Virus record (IMG/VR): IMGVR_UViG_3300033144_008002
Location: 1 to 45,107 of that record
Strand: one strand, 5' to 3'
DNA length: 45,107 nt
From: a virus
This document shows, one piece after another, positions 14,009 through 21,950 of this stretch (the stretch's first letter is position 1; each line of letters begins with the position of its first letter). The notes below the pieces were generated by a model. It was not told the origin of the DNA. It searched no databases and was given only the letters and a program-made list of their open reading frames with translations. Both the position numbers and the translations under genes were made by a program.

Positions 14009-14706
14009 TTTTTCTTCACCGCCTTTTTAGCAACTGGTAATTTCTTATAGTCTTTTACTAAATACCTTGTTATAATGTTGTTAGTATTGGCTATTATCTT
14101 ATAGTAATCTATTGTCTTCTTTAATACTATAAGAGAATACAGCAAATTTGCCACAAGCACAGCCATATAAGAGTTTATAATAGGGCTCTGTGCACCAGAC
14201 TCTAAACGTTCTGCGCACGACAGTTCGTCGGGGTGCTTATCGTTTGAATACTTTACATTGTCAAACAAATACCTTTCGCCCGCATTACTGCTTATAAATA
14301 TCTGCCCCCAATACTCTTCGTTGCCAATATCTATATATATGCTATCATGGAAACGCTTATACGCGTTTTGCATCATCAGCCTTGTTTTATTATTGTCTAC
14401 ACAGCCAATTAAAATTACATGATTGTAATAGCCCTCGAGAGTTTCATCGTTAATATAATGCGGTGTAAAATCTAACGACTTGCCATAAATACTTGAGTAT
14501 CTTACGGCCAGCGCCTCGGCCTTATTCCTTCCAAGGTCTTTCTGCGAAAAGTTTTGCCGTAATAAATTTTTCTCCTCTACGGTGTCCCCATCATATATGC
14601 GATACACCCTTATCCCCGAACTCCGGTGGTTCATAATCCTGCAAATGTGAGGCACAAGCCAGCTTCCGTTACCGCCAGCGCCCACTTGAATAATTTTTTG
14701 TATCAT
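14005..14706 (-). CDS. ThiF/E1-like adenylyltransferase (PRTRC ThiF-like)
   Basis: A 233-residue E1/ThiF-fold protein. It has the nucleotide loop VGAGGNGSWLV (residues 8-18), YDGDTVEEKNLLRQNF (38-53), DLGRNKAEAL (57-66) and VDNNKTR (103-109), which in this superfamily bind ATP and the C-terminus of a ubiquitin-like protein. Cys164 in ELSCAERLE is a candidate for the thioester Cys. It is the last gene of the ubiquitin-like cassette, directly after the JAMM gene, as in PRTRC cassettes. The expected role is to adenylate the small protein encoded at 17172-17348. Confidence 0.87.
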   Translation of the reverse strand: MIQKIIQVGAGGNGSWLVPHICRIMNHRSSGIRVYRIYDGDTVEEKNLLRQNFSQKDLGRNKAEALAVRYSSIYGKSLDFTPHYINDETLEGYYNHVILIGCVDNNKTRLMMQNAYKRFHDSIYIDIGNEEYWGQIFISSNAGERYLFDNVKYSNDKHPDELSCAERLESGAQSPIINSYMAVLVANLLYSLIVLKKTIDYYKIIANTNNIITRYLVKDYKKLPVAKKAVKKK

Positions 14707-14718
14707 TGTTCCCTCCTT

Positions 14719-15591
14719 TTATTCATACTCACAGGAAAACTCGTTAAAGAGTTTCCCCTGCTTTCCACATTTCAACATTTTCTTTATAGTCTTCGACATA
14801 ATTCTGAGTTCTTTTTTATCAAGATTTTGCAAAAAACTCATCGCCCAATCAAAGTCACTGTCGTCGGCACCAACTCCAATTTTGTGGACATCCTTCATAT
14901 GCGCATCTCTATACTTGTCGGCATCGCTTTGAACTCCATAACGCCATGTCTTTCCATAGTTAGGATATTTTTCTGCAAATGTCTGCTGTATTATTTTCTT
15001 GTCCCACTCCTCTCTTGGAAAATCAGGATACTCGAAAACAGCTTTTAACGCAACGTTCTTCCGACCGGCTCGCAATTTTAGCATAGAGCCATCTGCCGAA
15101 TCTATTTCGCCTATAACACCGAATATTCTACAGCCACGCTCATCGGCGTCATCTGTTCCAGAAAAAAACGCTCCCATAGTATTGTGCGAATGAATGTCCA
15201 ATACTAGCAAGTGCCTTTTTTCTAATTCCTCGTTTCTTTTTGCGTGAACAGATGCTCCGCTAACTTCTTGCTCTGGAATATAAATGAAATACTTTTTCTC
15301 ATCTCTGTTCCAAAAAATCTGCGCCATTATTTCCGATGTGTGTGCCTTAAACCACAATTCTATTTGCAATAGAAGCTCTAAAGGAATTTTCGGCAATGTC
15401 CACTCGAAACTTTCGTCAACTACATCGAGCGGTATTTCGTTTACTTTTTCTACGAACGTCCCAATCTCGTTTTTAGTTACTTTCTTTACGCCTTCTCCAT
15501 CCATAACAAATGATATTGGCTTTGCAGATTTTGGTGTTTCAATATCAAAACCGGCAGCTTGCCTAACCATTTTCTTTTCATTTTCTGTCAT
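14719..15591 (-). CDS. JAB/JAMM metalloprotease (PRTRC protein A-like)
   Basis: A 290-residue protein with a complete JAMM zinc site: Glu87 (SEIMAQIFW), His134 and His136 (DIHSHN), then Ser144 and Asp147 (FFSGTDD), i.e. H-x-H-x7-S-x2-D. JAMM enzymes cleave isopeptide or peptide bonds next to ubiquitin-like proteins. The C-terminal 90 residues are extra and helical. Its place between E2-like and E1-like genes points to processing or removing the phage ubiquitin-like protein. GGAGG five bases before ATG 15591. Confidence 0.87.
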   Translation of the reverse strand: MTENEKKMVRQAAGFDIETPKSAKPISFVMDGEGVKKVTKNEIGTFVEKVNEIPLDVVDESFEWTLPKIPLELLLQIELWFKAHTSEIMAQIFWNRDEKKYFIYIPEQEVSGASVHAKRNEELEKRHLLVLDIHSHNTMGAFFSGTDDADERGCRIFGVIGEIDSADGSMLKLRAGRKNVALKAVFEYPDFPREEWDKKIIQQTFAEKYPNYGKTWRYGVQSDADKYRDAHMKDVHKIGVGADDSDFDWAMSFLQNLDKKELRIMSKTIKKMLKCGKQGKLFNEFSCEYE

Positions 15592-15605
15592 GCTTTCCTC
15601 CCTAC

Positions 15606-16265
15606 TTATTCAAAAACCCAACTTTCAACAGTATGTCGTCTCTCTTTATCCTTTAACTCTGCTAACTTTTCGTAAAGCTTATTCCCCGTGTCCTTTTCGT
15701 ATGAAAAGTTTTTCCAACGCAAAAAATACGCCTCGATACCACCCGGATATCCGTAATCTAAGTCTTTATTAAATTTGCTTCCCAAGAATTGCAACGGCGC
15801 TATTTCCTCTTTTATCTGTTGGCTACCAAAGCAAATCTTGCAATCGTTGTGTATATTAGAAAACGGAGCATGATACAACTTTAATTTTAATATATTTTGC
15901 CCGATTATAGTAATATCTCTTAAGCATCTTTCTACTGCGCAAACTTTTGTACCACCGTTCACGCATATGTCCCACAATAAGTTTGGAACTAATACATTTT
16001 TTATTTTTTTGCTATAAAAGTCCATTTGCGGCTCGATATGCTCCCTCGTTATAACATAACGATGAGGCCTTCCCCCTACAGAAGAGTGTGCAATTGTCCC
16101 CATATCTCCGATAAACGACAACATTGGCGTTGCCATTTTAATTTCTCCGGACACCGCACTTATAAAAGACGACAGTTTTACAAACTTTGTCCTTAAGCCG
16201 CCACCGCTCTCCTCATATACGATAAGACCGTCGCTGCCAATCATCTCAAACAATTTCCTACTCAT
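15606..16265 (-). CDS. E2-like protein (PRTRC protein B / Prok-E2 type)
   Basis: A 219-residue protein. Its centre reads LKLYHAPFSNIHNDCKICFGS (residues about 128-148): the HAPF-x-N-x-x-x-x...C-x-GS signature of PRTRC protein B, a family placed in the prokaryotic E2 group. Cys145, just before GS, is the candidate catalytic Cys; Cys142 is nearby. GGAGG precedes ATG 16265. With E1, JAMM and a ubiquitin-like gene around it, a conjugating role is likely but unproven. The alternative is a structural protein of the PRTRC complex. Confidence 0.72.
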   Translation of the reverse strand: MSRKLFEMIGSDGLIVYEESGGGLRTKFVKLSSFISAVSGEIKMATPMLSFIGDMGTIAHSSVGGRPHRYVITREHIEPQMDFYSKKIKNVLVPNLLWDICVNGGTKVCAVERCLRDITIIGQNILKLKLYHAPFSNIHNDCKICFGSQQIKEEIAPLQFLGSKFNKDLDYGYPGGIEAYFLRWKNFSYEKDTGNKLYEKLAELKDKERRHTVESWVFE

Positions 16266-16902
16266 TCTTCCTCCTATTTGCTGCCAAAGCAGCGTTAAAT
16301 TTTTCTTGTAACGCCAAGCGACTTGCCTCTGTAGCCCTAGCTCTTGCCTCGGCTGCGTCTGCTGAAGCCCTGTTTTTTGCTTCTGCTGTTAGCTTACTTT
16401 CGTAATCCCTCCTCCAACTTTTGTATATCTTCAACCTCGTGCATGCCATAGCGGCTCTTGTTATTGCCACAATATCAATATATGGCTCAAAAATAGTTAT
16501 GTCCCGCTTTATGTTATATTTTTCGTACGCAGTGTGAAGGAGTTCATTTATGTATGTCCTTCTACTACAACCGTCTTCTTTGTCTGTTTTATTTATGATT
16601 ATATACTGAATCCTGAGTTTGGACGATGAGTAGTAATTAGAAGACGCCTGCGATGTCACAAAGTATTCTTTCCCGCGAATTTTAAAAGTTATATTAAGTT
16701 GTTTTTTAATAGCGTTTCTAAGCGTTTTTCTTCTCCATTCATAATCAAGCGTGCCTGTGCCGCATAAAACTTTATCCTTGCATTTTCCGTTACGATAAAA
16801 CTGTCTGCGCAATTTTATTGCACACAGTGTTTCAATATTGTTGCTAAGTTTTTCGAGCATCGAGTCGTCGTATATTTTTAATATTTTACCAATATTCTTC
16901 AT
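16258..16902 (-). CDS. Cassette protein of unknown function with Ala-rich coiled-coil tail
   Basis: A 214-residue basic protein. The first 150 residues have no motif I recognise; the last 50 (AEAKNRASADAAEARARATEA and on) form a long Ala/Arg/Glu helix, probably a coiled coil. It lies between the ubiquitin-like and E2-like genes with overlaps on both sides, so it belongs to the cassette transcript and may take the place of a PRTRC accessory protein such as F. Confidence 0.65.
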   Translation of the reverse strand: MKNIGKILKIYDDSMLEKLSNNIETLCAIKLRRQFYRNGKCKDKVLCGTGTLDYEWRRKTLRNAIKKQLNITFKIRGKEYFVTSQASSNYYSSSKLRIQYIIINKTDKEDGCSRRTYINELLHTAYEKYNIKRDITIFEPYIDIVAITRAAMACTRLKIYKSWRRDYESKLTAEAKNRASADAAEARARATEASRLALQEKFNAALAANRRKNE

Positions 16903-17113
16903 CGTTCACCTCACTACCAAGGCTGATAGAAATTTCATTACGCCCAATATTCATCCTTAGCTTGTCTATCATATGGCAAATTTTATTGCACACACCTAAG
17001 TTTAAGTTATCAATAAAATCTTTGTTATTTTTTTCTGTAAGCAATGCCATTTTTTTAGCTACTTTTATCGCCTTGTCTACATCGCCGAACCTGTTTAGCT
17101 TTTCTATCTTCAT
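16886..17113 (-). CDS. Small hypothetical cassette protein
   Basis: A 75-residue helical protein, MKIEKLNRFGDVDKAIKVAK and NLGVCNKICHMIDKL. GAGG precedes ATG 17113. It follows the ubiquitin-like gene after a strong hairpin and overlaps the next gene. Function unknown. Confidence 0.6.
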   Translation of the reverse strand: MKIEKLNRFGDVDKAIKVAKKMALLTEKNNKDFIDNLNLGVCNKICHMIDKLRMNIGRNEISISLGSEVNDEEYW

Positions 17114-17134
17114 CGTTTGTTTCCTCTACGAGGT

Positions 17135-17160
17135 GGGGAGAGGGCTTGCGCCCTCCCCCC
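17135..17160 (-). other. Strong GC hairpin after the ubiquitin-like gene
   Basis: A near-perfect 11-bp stem (GGGGGGAGGGC / GCCCTCTCCCC on the minus strand, one mismatch) capped by a GCAA tetraloop of the GNRA type. No T-run follows, so it is unlikely to be a full terminator; it may stabilise the upstream message or reduce expression of the downstream cassette genes relative to the ubiquitin-like protein. Confidence 0.7.
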
Positions 17161-17171
17161 TATGGACAACA

Positions 17172-17348
17172 TCAACCCTTTGTTGCAAACTCTTCTTGGA
17201 ACTCAAAGTTCCCCTCTGGCGTTGTCACAATCGACGCATTTCTAACTTCCGGGAAAATGCTTTCCATTGCCACGCGCACCTCGCTTTCAGTAGCGCCCTC
17301 TGGCACTTCAATCGGGGGGTTACTCCCGAACTTCGCTGTCTTTGACAT
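17172..17348 (-). CDS. Ubiquitin-like small protein (PRTRC protein C-like)
   Basis: A 58-residue protein starting MSKTAKFGSNPPIEVPEGAT at 17348, six bases after GGAGG. The layout strand, P-E-x-x-x-E-V-R helix, FPEVRNASI strand, EGNFEF strand and a C-terminal TKG tail fits the PRTRC protein C / Prok_Ub group of small beta-grasp proteins, which typically end in GTKG. It lacks a diglycine, as those do. It is the likely substrate of the E1-like, E2-like and JAMM proteins encoded downstream. The frame is open for 50 codons upstream but those overlap the gene at 17320. Confidence 0.75.
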   Translation of the reverse strand: MSKTAKFGSNPPIEVPEGATESEVRVAMESIFPEVRNASIVTTPEGNFEFQEEFATKG

Positions 17349-17928
17349 CCTGTTCCTCCTTGCCCGACAGGGCGTTTGAAAGAGCCATGCTAACATTATC
17401 AGCATCCGCTTTTTCTTTATCAATAAAGTTTTCAAGAGCCTCTGTCGATTTTTCAACTGACCAACCGCTCTTGTCTTCAATTGCAATATCAAACGAACCA
17501 CCAACGGTTCGCAGAATATACAGCATTCTCAAATACAGCGCCTTTGCATCGGCTCTATCATAGTCTGTATCTACACTATATTCTCCATGCCCCTCCCATC
17601 TCATTCCTATTTTTTCTATTCCAAATAAAACAGTTTTATTTCCTATTCGAAACGGCTGCACTATAACAGTGTCAACGTTTTTTACAGAATACTCAACATA
17701 TTCCTTTTTCATATATTTAAAAGTTATCATTTCCATTGTGTCTATACTACGACTCTCTTCCGTGGGCTTTTTCGGTTCAGAAGTATAGCATAGCTCTTTG
17801 CTCCAATTTTGGTTAATACAAAGGTTTCCTGTCTGATGCCCTTCTTTTGTAAGCCAAAGGCTAATCGCACAGAACTTGTGCGAGACAACTCTAATCTTAT
17901 CTTTGCTTGTTATCTTCCATTTAATCAT
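17320..17928 (-). CDS. First gene of the PRTRC-like cassette, unknown function
   Basis: A 202-residue protein from ATG 17928 (GGAGG before it): MIKWKITSKDKIRVVSHKF. Strand-rich with a helical acidic C-terminus. Its last codons overlap the ubiquitin-like gene by 29 bases. By position it could correspond to PRTRC protein E, but no sequence match can be claimed. Confidence 0.65.
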   Translation of the reverse strand: MIKWKITSKDKIRVVSHKFCAISLWLTKEGHQTGNLCINQNWSKELCYTSEPKKPTEESRSIDTMEMITFKYMKKEYVEYSVKNVDTVIVQPFRIGNKTVLFGIEKIGMRWEGHGEYSVDTDYDRADAKALYLRMLYILRTVGGSFDIAIEDKSGWSVEKSTEALENFIDKEKADADNVSMALSNALSGKEEQDVKDSEVRE

Positions 17929-18646
17929 TTTGCGCCTCCTCAAACATCTCTGCTGACCAGCAATATAAATAACCGAATAATTTATACATTCCCGTACGCG
18001 AAACCTCTGTAATTACATATGTCCTGCCGCCAAGCTCAGCCATTCTGCCATTGACATCTACTCCGTCGTATATCTCGCCAATAACTAGCGTTGACTTAAC
18101 ACGCACTCTATCACCAACGTGAAATTCCCGCTCAGCCGAAACTGCCGTTAGCATTTGCGGTGTCCACATGCGCAGTCCGCTATCAATATTTAATCTATAA
18201 AACACGCCATTATCGACAACTTCTGTTATTGAGGCTTCTTTCCCACAGTGTTTCATCATATCCGGAACGGCACAATACTTGCCGTATTCTTCCCATTCCA
18301 CAAGGTCGCTTATAATCCTTACCCTGTCTCCAACGGCAAAGACCGCAGGCTCAAACATCTCCGACGACCACCACCACCTGTTGCCATCTAAATCAATTTT
18401 GTAGCGATTTGATTCACTACCAAACCCAGTTATCTTTGCCTGCTTTCCTTTATATTTTAGCATACTTCCAACTACCCCGCACCCATTGTAATGCCGTTCT
18501 CGCAAATCCTTTAATATCGTCACACTATCTCCAACATGTAGCTTTCCGCTAACACGAGGGTCTTCCTTTACAATCTTTAATACTTTTGGGATTTCTTTCC
18601 CAAAATGATTATGTTTTGCTAATATGTCTTTACTGCTCCATTTCAT
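17921..18646 (-). CDS. Triple beta-barrel repeat protein, paralogue of 12838-13380
   Basis: A 241-residue protein with the same N-terminal 30 residues as the gene at 12838-13380, then three tandem repeats of about 65 residues. Each starts (H/A)VGD-x-V-x-(I/V), has a glycine-rich turn, and ends W-(S/T)-(S/P/A)-(E/Q)-M(F/L). These are probably SH3 or KOW-type barrels. AAGGAG precedes ATG 18646. It sits directly upstream of the ubiquitin-like cassette and overlaps its first gene. Confidence 0.72.
   Translation of the reverse strand: MKWSSKDILAKHNHFGKEIPKVLKIVKEDPRVSGKLHVGDSVTILKDLRERHYNGCGVVGSMLKYKGKQAKITGFGSESNRYKIDLDGNRWWWSSEMFEPAVFAVGDRVRIISDLVEWEEYGKYCAVPDMMKHCGKEASITEVVDNGVFYRLNIDSGLRMWTPQMLTAVSAEREFHVGDRVRVKSTLVIGEIYDGVDVNGRMAELGGRTYVITEVSRTGMYKLFGYLYCWSAEMFEEAQND
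18559..18646 (-). repeat. 88-bp near-identical repeat, copy 2
   Basis: Second copy of the segment at 13293-13380, covering the first 29 codons of the gene. The two flank the PRTRC-like cassette in the same orientation, 5.3 kb apart, so recombination between them would excise the cassette. Confidence 0.85.
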
Positions 18647-19136
18647 TTTTTCTTCTCCTTCGTATTTTTTTAATCTCTGTTTTTATTTTTTTATTTAGTT
18701 CAACTGACACATAATTTTTTACTCGAAGTTCCGGGTTTTGATAAATATTCCCTATCACTTCTACCTTATTAGTAATTGCATAGTATCTCTCGTTACTGTA
18801 AATAAAATTAATCATATCTATTTTCATTTCACACGGTTTAAAAAACACTATTTCCCCCCTAAGAGGGACAGTGCTTCTAACGCCTCTTATTTTAAAGTTA
18901 ACAATATCGCTCTGGTAAACTCTTCTTCCCGCCACGTCCTTATATCCGGAATATAGCATTATTTCCAAATCGCGAACGTTCCACATGTATCCATCCTTCT
19001 TATTAAATTCGTTGCTATGCGAAATTCCCCAATAGGGGTTTTTTTGAAATTCACTATTCGGCGGATAAAAACAAAGAAGGTCTTCTATCATTGTTTTCTT
19101 TCTTTTGTCCCATCCCCTAATTATAATTTCTTTCAT
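18630..19136 (-). CDS. YopX-family protein, divergent
   Basis: A 168-residue protein starting MKEIIIRGWDKRKKTMIEDL, with MLYSGYKDVAGRRVYQSDIV in the middle and VEVIGNIYQNPEL late, the three YopX blocks. The start at 19136 has GGAG six bases before. The C-terminal tail is strongly basic (KKIRRRRK). Confidence 0.75.
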   Translation of the reverse strand: MKEIIIRGWDKRKKTMIEDLLCFYPPNSEFQKNPYWGISHSNEFNKKDGYMWNVRDLEIMLYSGYKDVAGRRVYQSDIVNFKIRGVRSTVPLRGEIVFFKPCEMKIDMINFIYSNERYYAITNKVEVIGNIYQNPELRVKNYVSVELNKKIKTEIKKIRRRRKNEMEQ

Positions 19137-19214
19137 TTTCTTCTCCAATGTTGGGTTATTTATTGAGCTCCTCCCACCCAAAGTCTTTTTAACTCAATAG
19201 TATTGCTCTTGCGA

Positions 19215-19625
19215 TTACGAAACTTCGGTAAGCACCGTTTTCCTTTCTGCGTACAGTATGGGCACAAGTTTGTATCCCATAAGTTTTCCTGTCCACTCGT
19301 CAAGCTTCGAAACGCGGTCGAGTTCAGCCCGCAACTCAGACTCAGAATCAAACATGCGGGTGAAATTTTTACATCCATCTCCGTAAGCCAAAAACTTTGC
19401 CTTTGTCGGTACAGCCTTCATCTCTTTCTTTCCAACATGCCACACAAGCCCGCCGTTAAAGCGCACAACAATGTCGTCACGCTTAACAGCAGTCACTGTC
19501 CCCTGCAATCCCATCGGCAACTGCGCCCCATTAGGTAAAGGATTTTTTGTGGTCTTTACCTCAGAGTAATGGGCGACTTTCTCGACAGTTTGCCCTACTT
19601 TAAACACTGATGATGTTTTTTTCAT
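19215..19625 (-). CDS. Hypothetical protein with SH3-like domain
   Basis: A 136-residue protein from the second of two adjacent ATGs (19625), which has better spacing to GGAGG. The N-terminal half (VGQTVEKVAHYSEV, GLQGTVTAVKRDDIVVRFNGG) is a small barrel; the C-terminal half is helical. Function unknown. Confidence 0.62.
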   Translation of the reverse strand: MKKTSSVFKVGQTVEKVAHYSEVKTTKNPLPNGAQLPMGLQGTVTAVKRDDIVVRFNGGLVWHVGKKEMKAVPTKAKFLAYGDGCKNFTRMFDSESELRAELDRVSKLDEWTGKLMGYKLVPILYAERKTVLTEVS

Positions 19626-19668
19626 CATTCCTCCTTGGCGTTATACGCCATTCCTTCCATCCATAAAA

Positions 19669-19956
19669 CTATATTCCATTTAGTCCAAATTCGCAGCGCC
19701 GTTTGTCAACGGCAATATTGCGGTTGAACACTGCAAAATTTTTCTCATACAAATCTGATATTACTAATTCGGCGCTTTCAATACAAACACAGCCGAAGCC
19801 GCCATCGTTTATACACTTCAAAAGAGCATCTTTTGTTATCTGCCCATGGATGTACTCCTTTGTCATATTAACGCTCCCCTGCCCTCCGCCCCACAAACTT
19901 ATTTTTGCCTTTCCCTCAACTTTATAGCCGACATGCTTTAATTCAACCTTTTCCAT
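19669..19956 (-). CDS. Hypothetical protein
   Basis: A 95-residue protein beginning MEKVELKHVGYKVEGKAKIS, with GGFGCVCIESAELVISDLYE near the end. GGAGGCGAAAA precedes ATG 19956. Mixed strands and helices; no family recognised. Confidence 0.6.
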   Translation of the reverse strand: MEKVELKHVGYKVEGKAKISLWGGGQGSVNMTKEYIHGQITKDALLKCINDGGFGCVCIESAELVISDLYEKNFAVFNRNIAVDKRRCEFGLNGI

Positions 19957-20140
19957 TTTTCGCCTCCCTTGTGTTCTTAATAAATTCTGCTTTCCCAATT
20001 ATTTTTTTGTTTGAATCACAAATATCAAATTTCGTTTCGCCGTTTTCAAGACGCCGAATAACTTTCCTAAGCGTTTTGCCTACTTCAAACTTGTAAAGCT
20101 TGAAAGCCATAGTGTTTGTCTTGAACTCTATTTTAATCAT
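19943..20140 (-). CDS. Small basic hypothetical protein
   Basis: A 65-residue protein starting MIKIEFKTNTMAFKLYKFEV. Its start overlaps the stop of the previous gene (ATGA). Lys-rich, strand-rich start, no family. Confidence 0.55.
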   Translation of the reverse strand: MIKIEFKTNTMAFKLYKFEVGKTLRKVIRRLENGETKFDICDSNKKIIGKAEFIKNTREAKNGKG

Positions 20141-20352
20141 TTCTTTGCATTCAGCGCCTCAATCGCCTCTTCTTCTGTTTTGAATAACGGCTTTAGGCAG
20201 CTTGGACAACAAAAGTCATCCTGCTCCCAATCTGGTTGAAAAAACGGAATTTTTTGGTCGTAGTTTCCCTCACTGTCCAAATCCCACTCCGCTGTACCAC
20301 TCTGAATGTTCACAACTTTCACAATCTCTTCCCCACAATGTTTACATACCAT
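20137..20352 (-). CDS. Small zinc-ribbon protein
   Basis: A 71-residue acidic protein with CKHCGEE at residue 3 and CCPSCLKPLF near 54, a zinc-ribbon pair. The start at 20352 follows GGAGGCAAAA. Function unknown. Confidence 0.65.
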   Translation of the reverse strand: MVCKHCGEEIVKVVNIQSGTAEWDLDSEGNYDQKIPFFQPDWEQDDFCCPSCLKPLFKTEEEAIEALNAKK

Positions 20353-20362
20353 TTTTGCCTCC

Positions 20363-20629
20363 TCAATATCGATACATCTCGAACGCCGCATCCGTACACG
20401 GCACGAGCTCTCTTATAACTTCTGTTGTAAAACACTTGTCGCCATTACTTGCAACAAAACTGTCTGGCATCGAGCTCAAGTGGTAATATATTGCCCAATC
20501 GTGTATTGTGCCACGAACTGCTACCCATTTTAGCTCTTTGTCTGCGACAAGCCTGTCGTCGTTTGTAATACCTGTGGCAAATACGCCACGCTTCATCTCT
20601 TTTAAATCATCAATCGTTAATTTTTTCAT
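20363..20629 (-). CDS. Hypothetical protein
   Basis: An 88-residue protein, MKKLTIDDLKEMKRGVFATG then strands (VRGTIHDWAIYYHLSS). It resembles small phage proteins of unknown role that start with a TIDDLKEM helix and a strand. It overlaps its neighbour by ATGA. Confidence 0.62.
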   Translation of the reverse strand: MKKLTIDDLKEMKRGVFATGITNDDRLVADKELKWVAVRGTIHDWAIYYHLSSMPDSFVASNGDKCFTTEVIRELVPCTDAAFEMYRY

Positions 20630-21090
20630 GGCGTTAAAATCTCCATAATTCTATTCATAACAGTCGGCAATATCTTTTTATTTATCTCATTTGCCAACGC
20701 CTTCTTTTTCCACAACTTTATTTTCGTAGCTGCACAGTGACATTTACCCCTACCAAAATTTTCGGCAGCATCACTCAAAAAGTAAAATTGCTGAAACAAC
20801 TCCGATAGTTCCCAGCCCTCTGCTTCTGTAAATGTTCTTTTAACTAAGCAAGGCTTGCTTCCGTTCCACTCTATGAAATAATCTGACATAAACTTGTCTG
20901 CATGGCTGTGCGAGCTTATATCGCGACTTCTTCCCGGCGACTTGTTACTAGTATAGGTTTCAATGTAACCAAATCCCCAATACCAACTACAATCCCAACT
21001 TGGCGCTTCAAGCCAATACCATATTCCTTTTTCATCTTCTCCCAGTAGAAACACGTCTTTACCGAAAGCGTGCGTTTTTTTCTTTTTCAT
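20626..21090 (-). CDS. Conserved phage protein, WYWGFGYIETYT family
   Basis: A 154-residue protein with GIWYWLEAPSWDCSWYWGFG, IETYTSNKSP, DISSHSHAD and WELSELFQQFYFLSDAAENFG. This sequence of blocks is a common conserved phage protein of unknown function, seen in many Bacillota phages and prophages. Full length. Confidence 0.8.
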   Translation of the reverse strand: MKKKKTHAFGKDVFLLGEDEKGIWYWLEAPSWDCSWYWGFGYIETYTSNKSPGRSRDISSHSHADKFMSDYFIEWNGSKPCLVKRTFTEAEGWELSELFQQFYFLSDAAENFGRGKCHCAATKIKLWKKKALANEINKKILPTVMNRIMEILTP

Positions 21091-21098
21091 TGTTCCTC

Positions 21099-21464
21099 CT
21101 ATTTCTCCGCACTTCCATATAAATCGAACTTTCCTGTATCTAAATATTCTTTTAATTTCTTTTTTGTTTCTGTTCGCGTTTTATACAGCGCTGATACAAA
21201 GTTAGGATACTTCCTCCTGCCATAGCAAGCGAAAAACATATATCCGCGCTGTTCTCCAACAGCACCTTCCTCGACGGATGCCTTAACTATATTTGTTTTC
21301 CCGTCAGAAACCAATACAGTATCAGACGTATTGTGTTTTATAGTTAATGTCACATCGCTGTTAACCAGCGAGTTTCTAACCCTTTCTTCAACCTCTTCGC
21401 AAGAGCCACCGGCATAAGAGCCGATAAAATCACCGCCAACCGACACTATATAAATATCGTTCAT
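21099..21464 (-). CDS. Hypothetical protein
   Basis: A 121-residue protein, MNDIYIVSVGGDFIGSYAGG, with a central helix and a basic C-terminus. No family recognised; it overlaps the gene at 21461. Confidence 0.58.
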   Translation of the reverse strand: MNDIYIVSVGGDFIGSYAGGSCEEVEERVRNSLVNSDVTLTIKHNTSDTVLVSDGKTNIVKASVEEGAVGEQRGYMFFACYGRRKYPNFVSALYKTRTETKKKLKEYLDTGKFDLYGSAEK

Positions 21465-21670
21465 TTTTCCTCCACTTTTATCGTCACATCATCTCCAAAA
21501 TAATGTGTAATTAACAGCATATGATGCCACGATATTTTCTCTCCCTTTTTTACTATTGTTTTACCATCGCTTTTCTTGATAGTTTCGCCTGCAATATAAC
21601 CGATTGAACTAATAGCGTCTATCTTGCCATTAACTACATCCACCCCATCAAACAGATTCACTAACCCCAC
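21461..21670 (-). CDS. Small hypothetical protein
   Basis: A 69-residue protein starting with GTG at 21670, six bases after GGAGG. Contains GYIAGETIKKSDGKTIVKKGE and a C-terminal strand. Unknown function. Confidence 0.5.
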   Translation of the reverse strand: MGLVNLFDGVDVVNGKIDAISSIGYIAGETIKKSDGKTIVKKGEKISWHHMLLITHYFGDDVTIKVEEK

Positions 21671-21941
21671 CTTTGTCCTCCTTTTGTTTCACGCTTCCAT
21701 TTGGCATAGAATACCATTTGTCACGGTGCTTTGCGCTAGCAAGAGCCTTTTCAGTGTAAACCTTGCGTTTACGCACAATTCTGCCATCTTTGATTTTATA
21801 TTCTTCGGATGGATGTCTTTTTTTAAGTTTTCTTAATTCAGCATCCATTTTGATTCTCAAATTTCTATCCTTATTATTTACTTTTCCTTTTCTTTTCCAC
21901 CTGCCAATCTTTCTTCCCTTTTTGCTAGGACTTGCTCCCAT
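21648..21941 (-). CDS. Basic hypothetical protein
   Basis: A 97-residue, very basic protein (MGASPSKKGRKIGRWKRKGK onward), likely to contact nucleic acid. No recognised domain. It overlaps the next gene by 23 bases. Confidence 0.55.
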   Translation of the reverse strand: MGASPSKKGRKIGRWKRKGKVNNKDRNLRIKMDAELRKLKKRHPSEEYKIKDGRIVRKRKVYTEKALASAKHRDKWYSMPNGSVKQKEDKGGVSESV

Positions 21942-21950
21942 TTTAACCTC

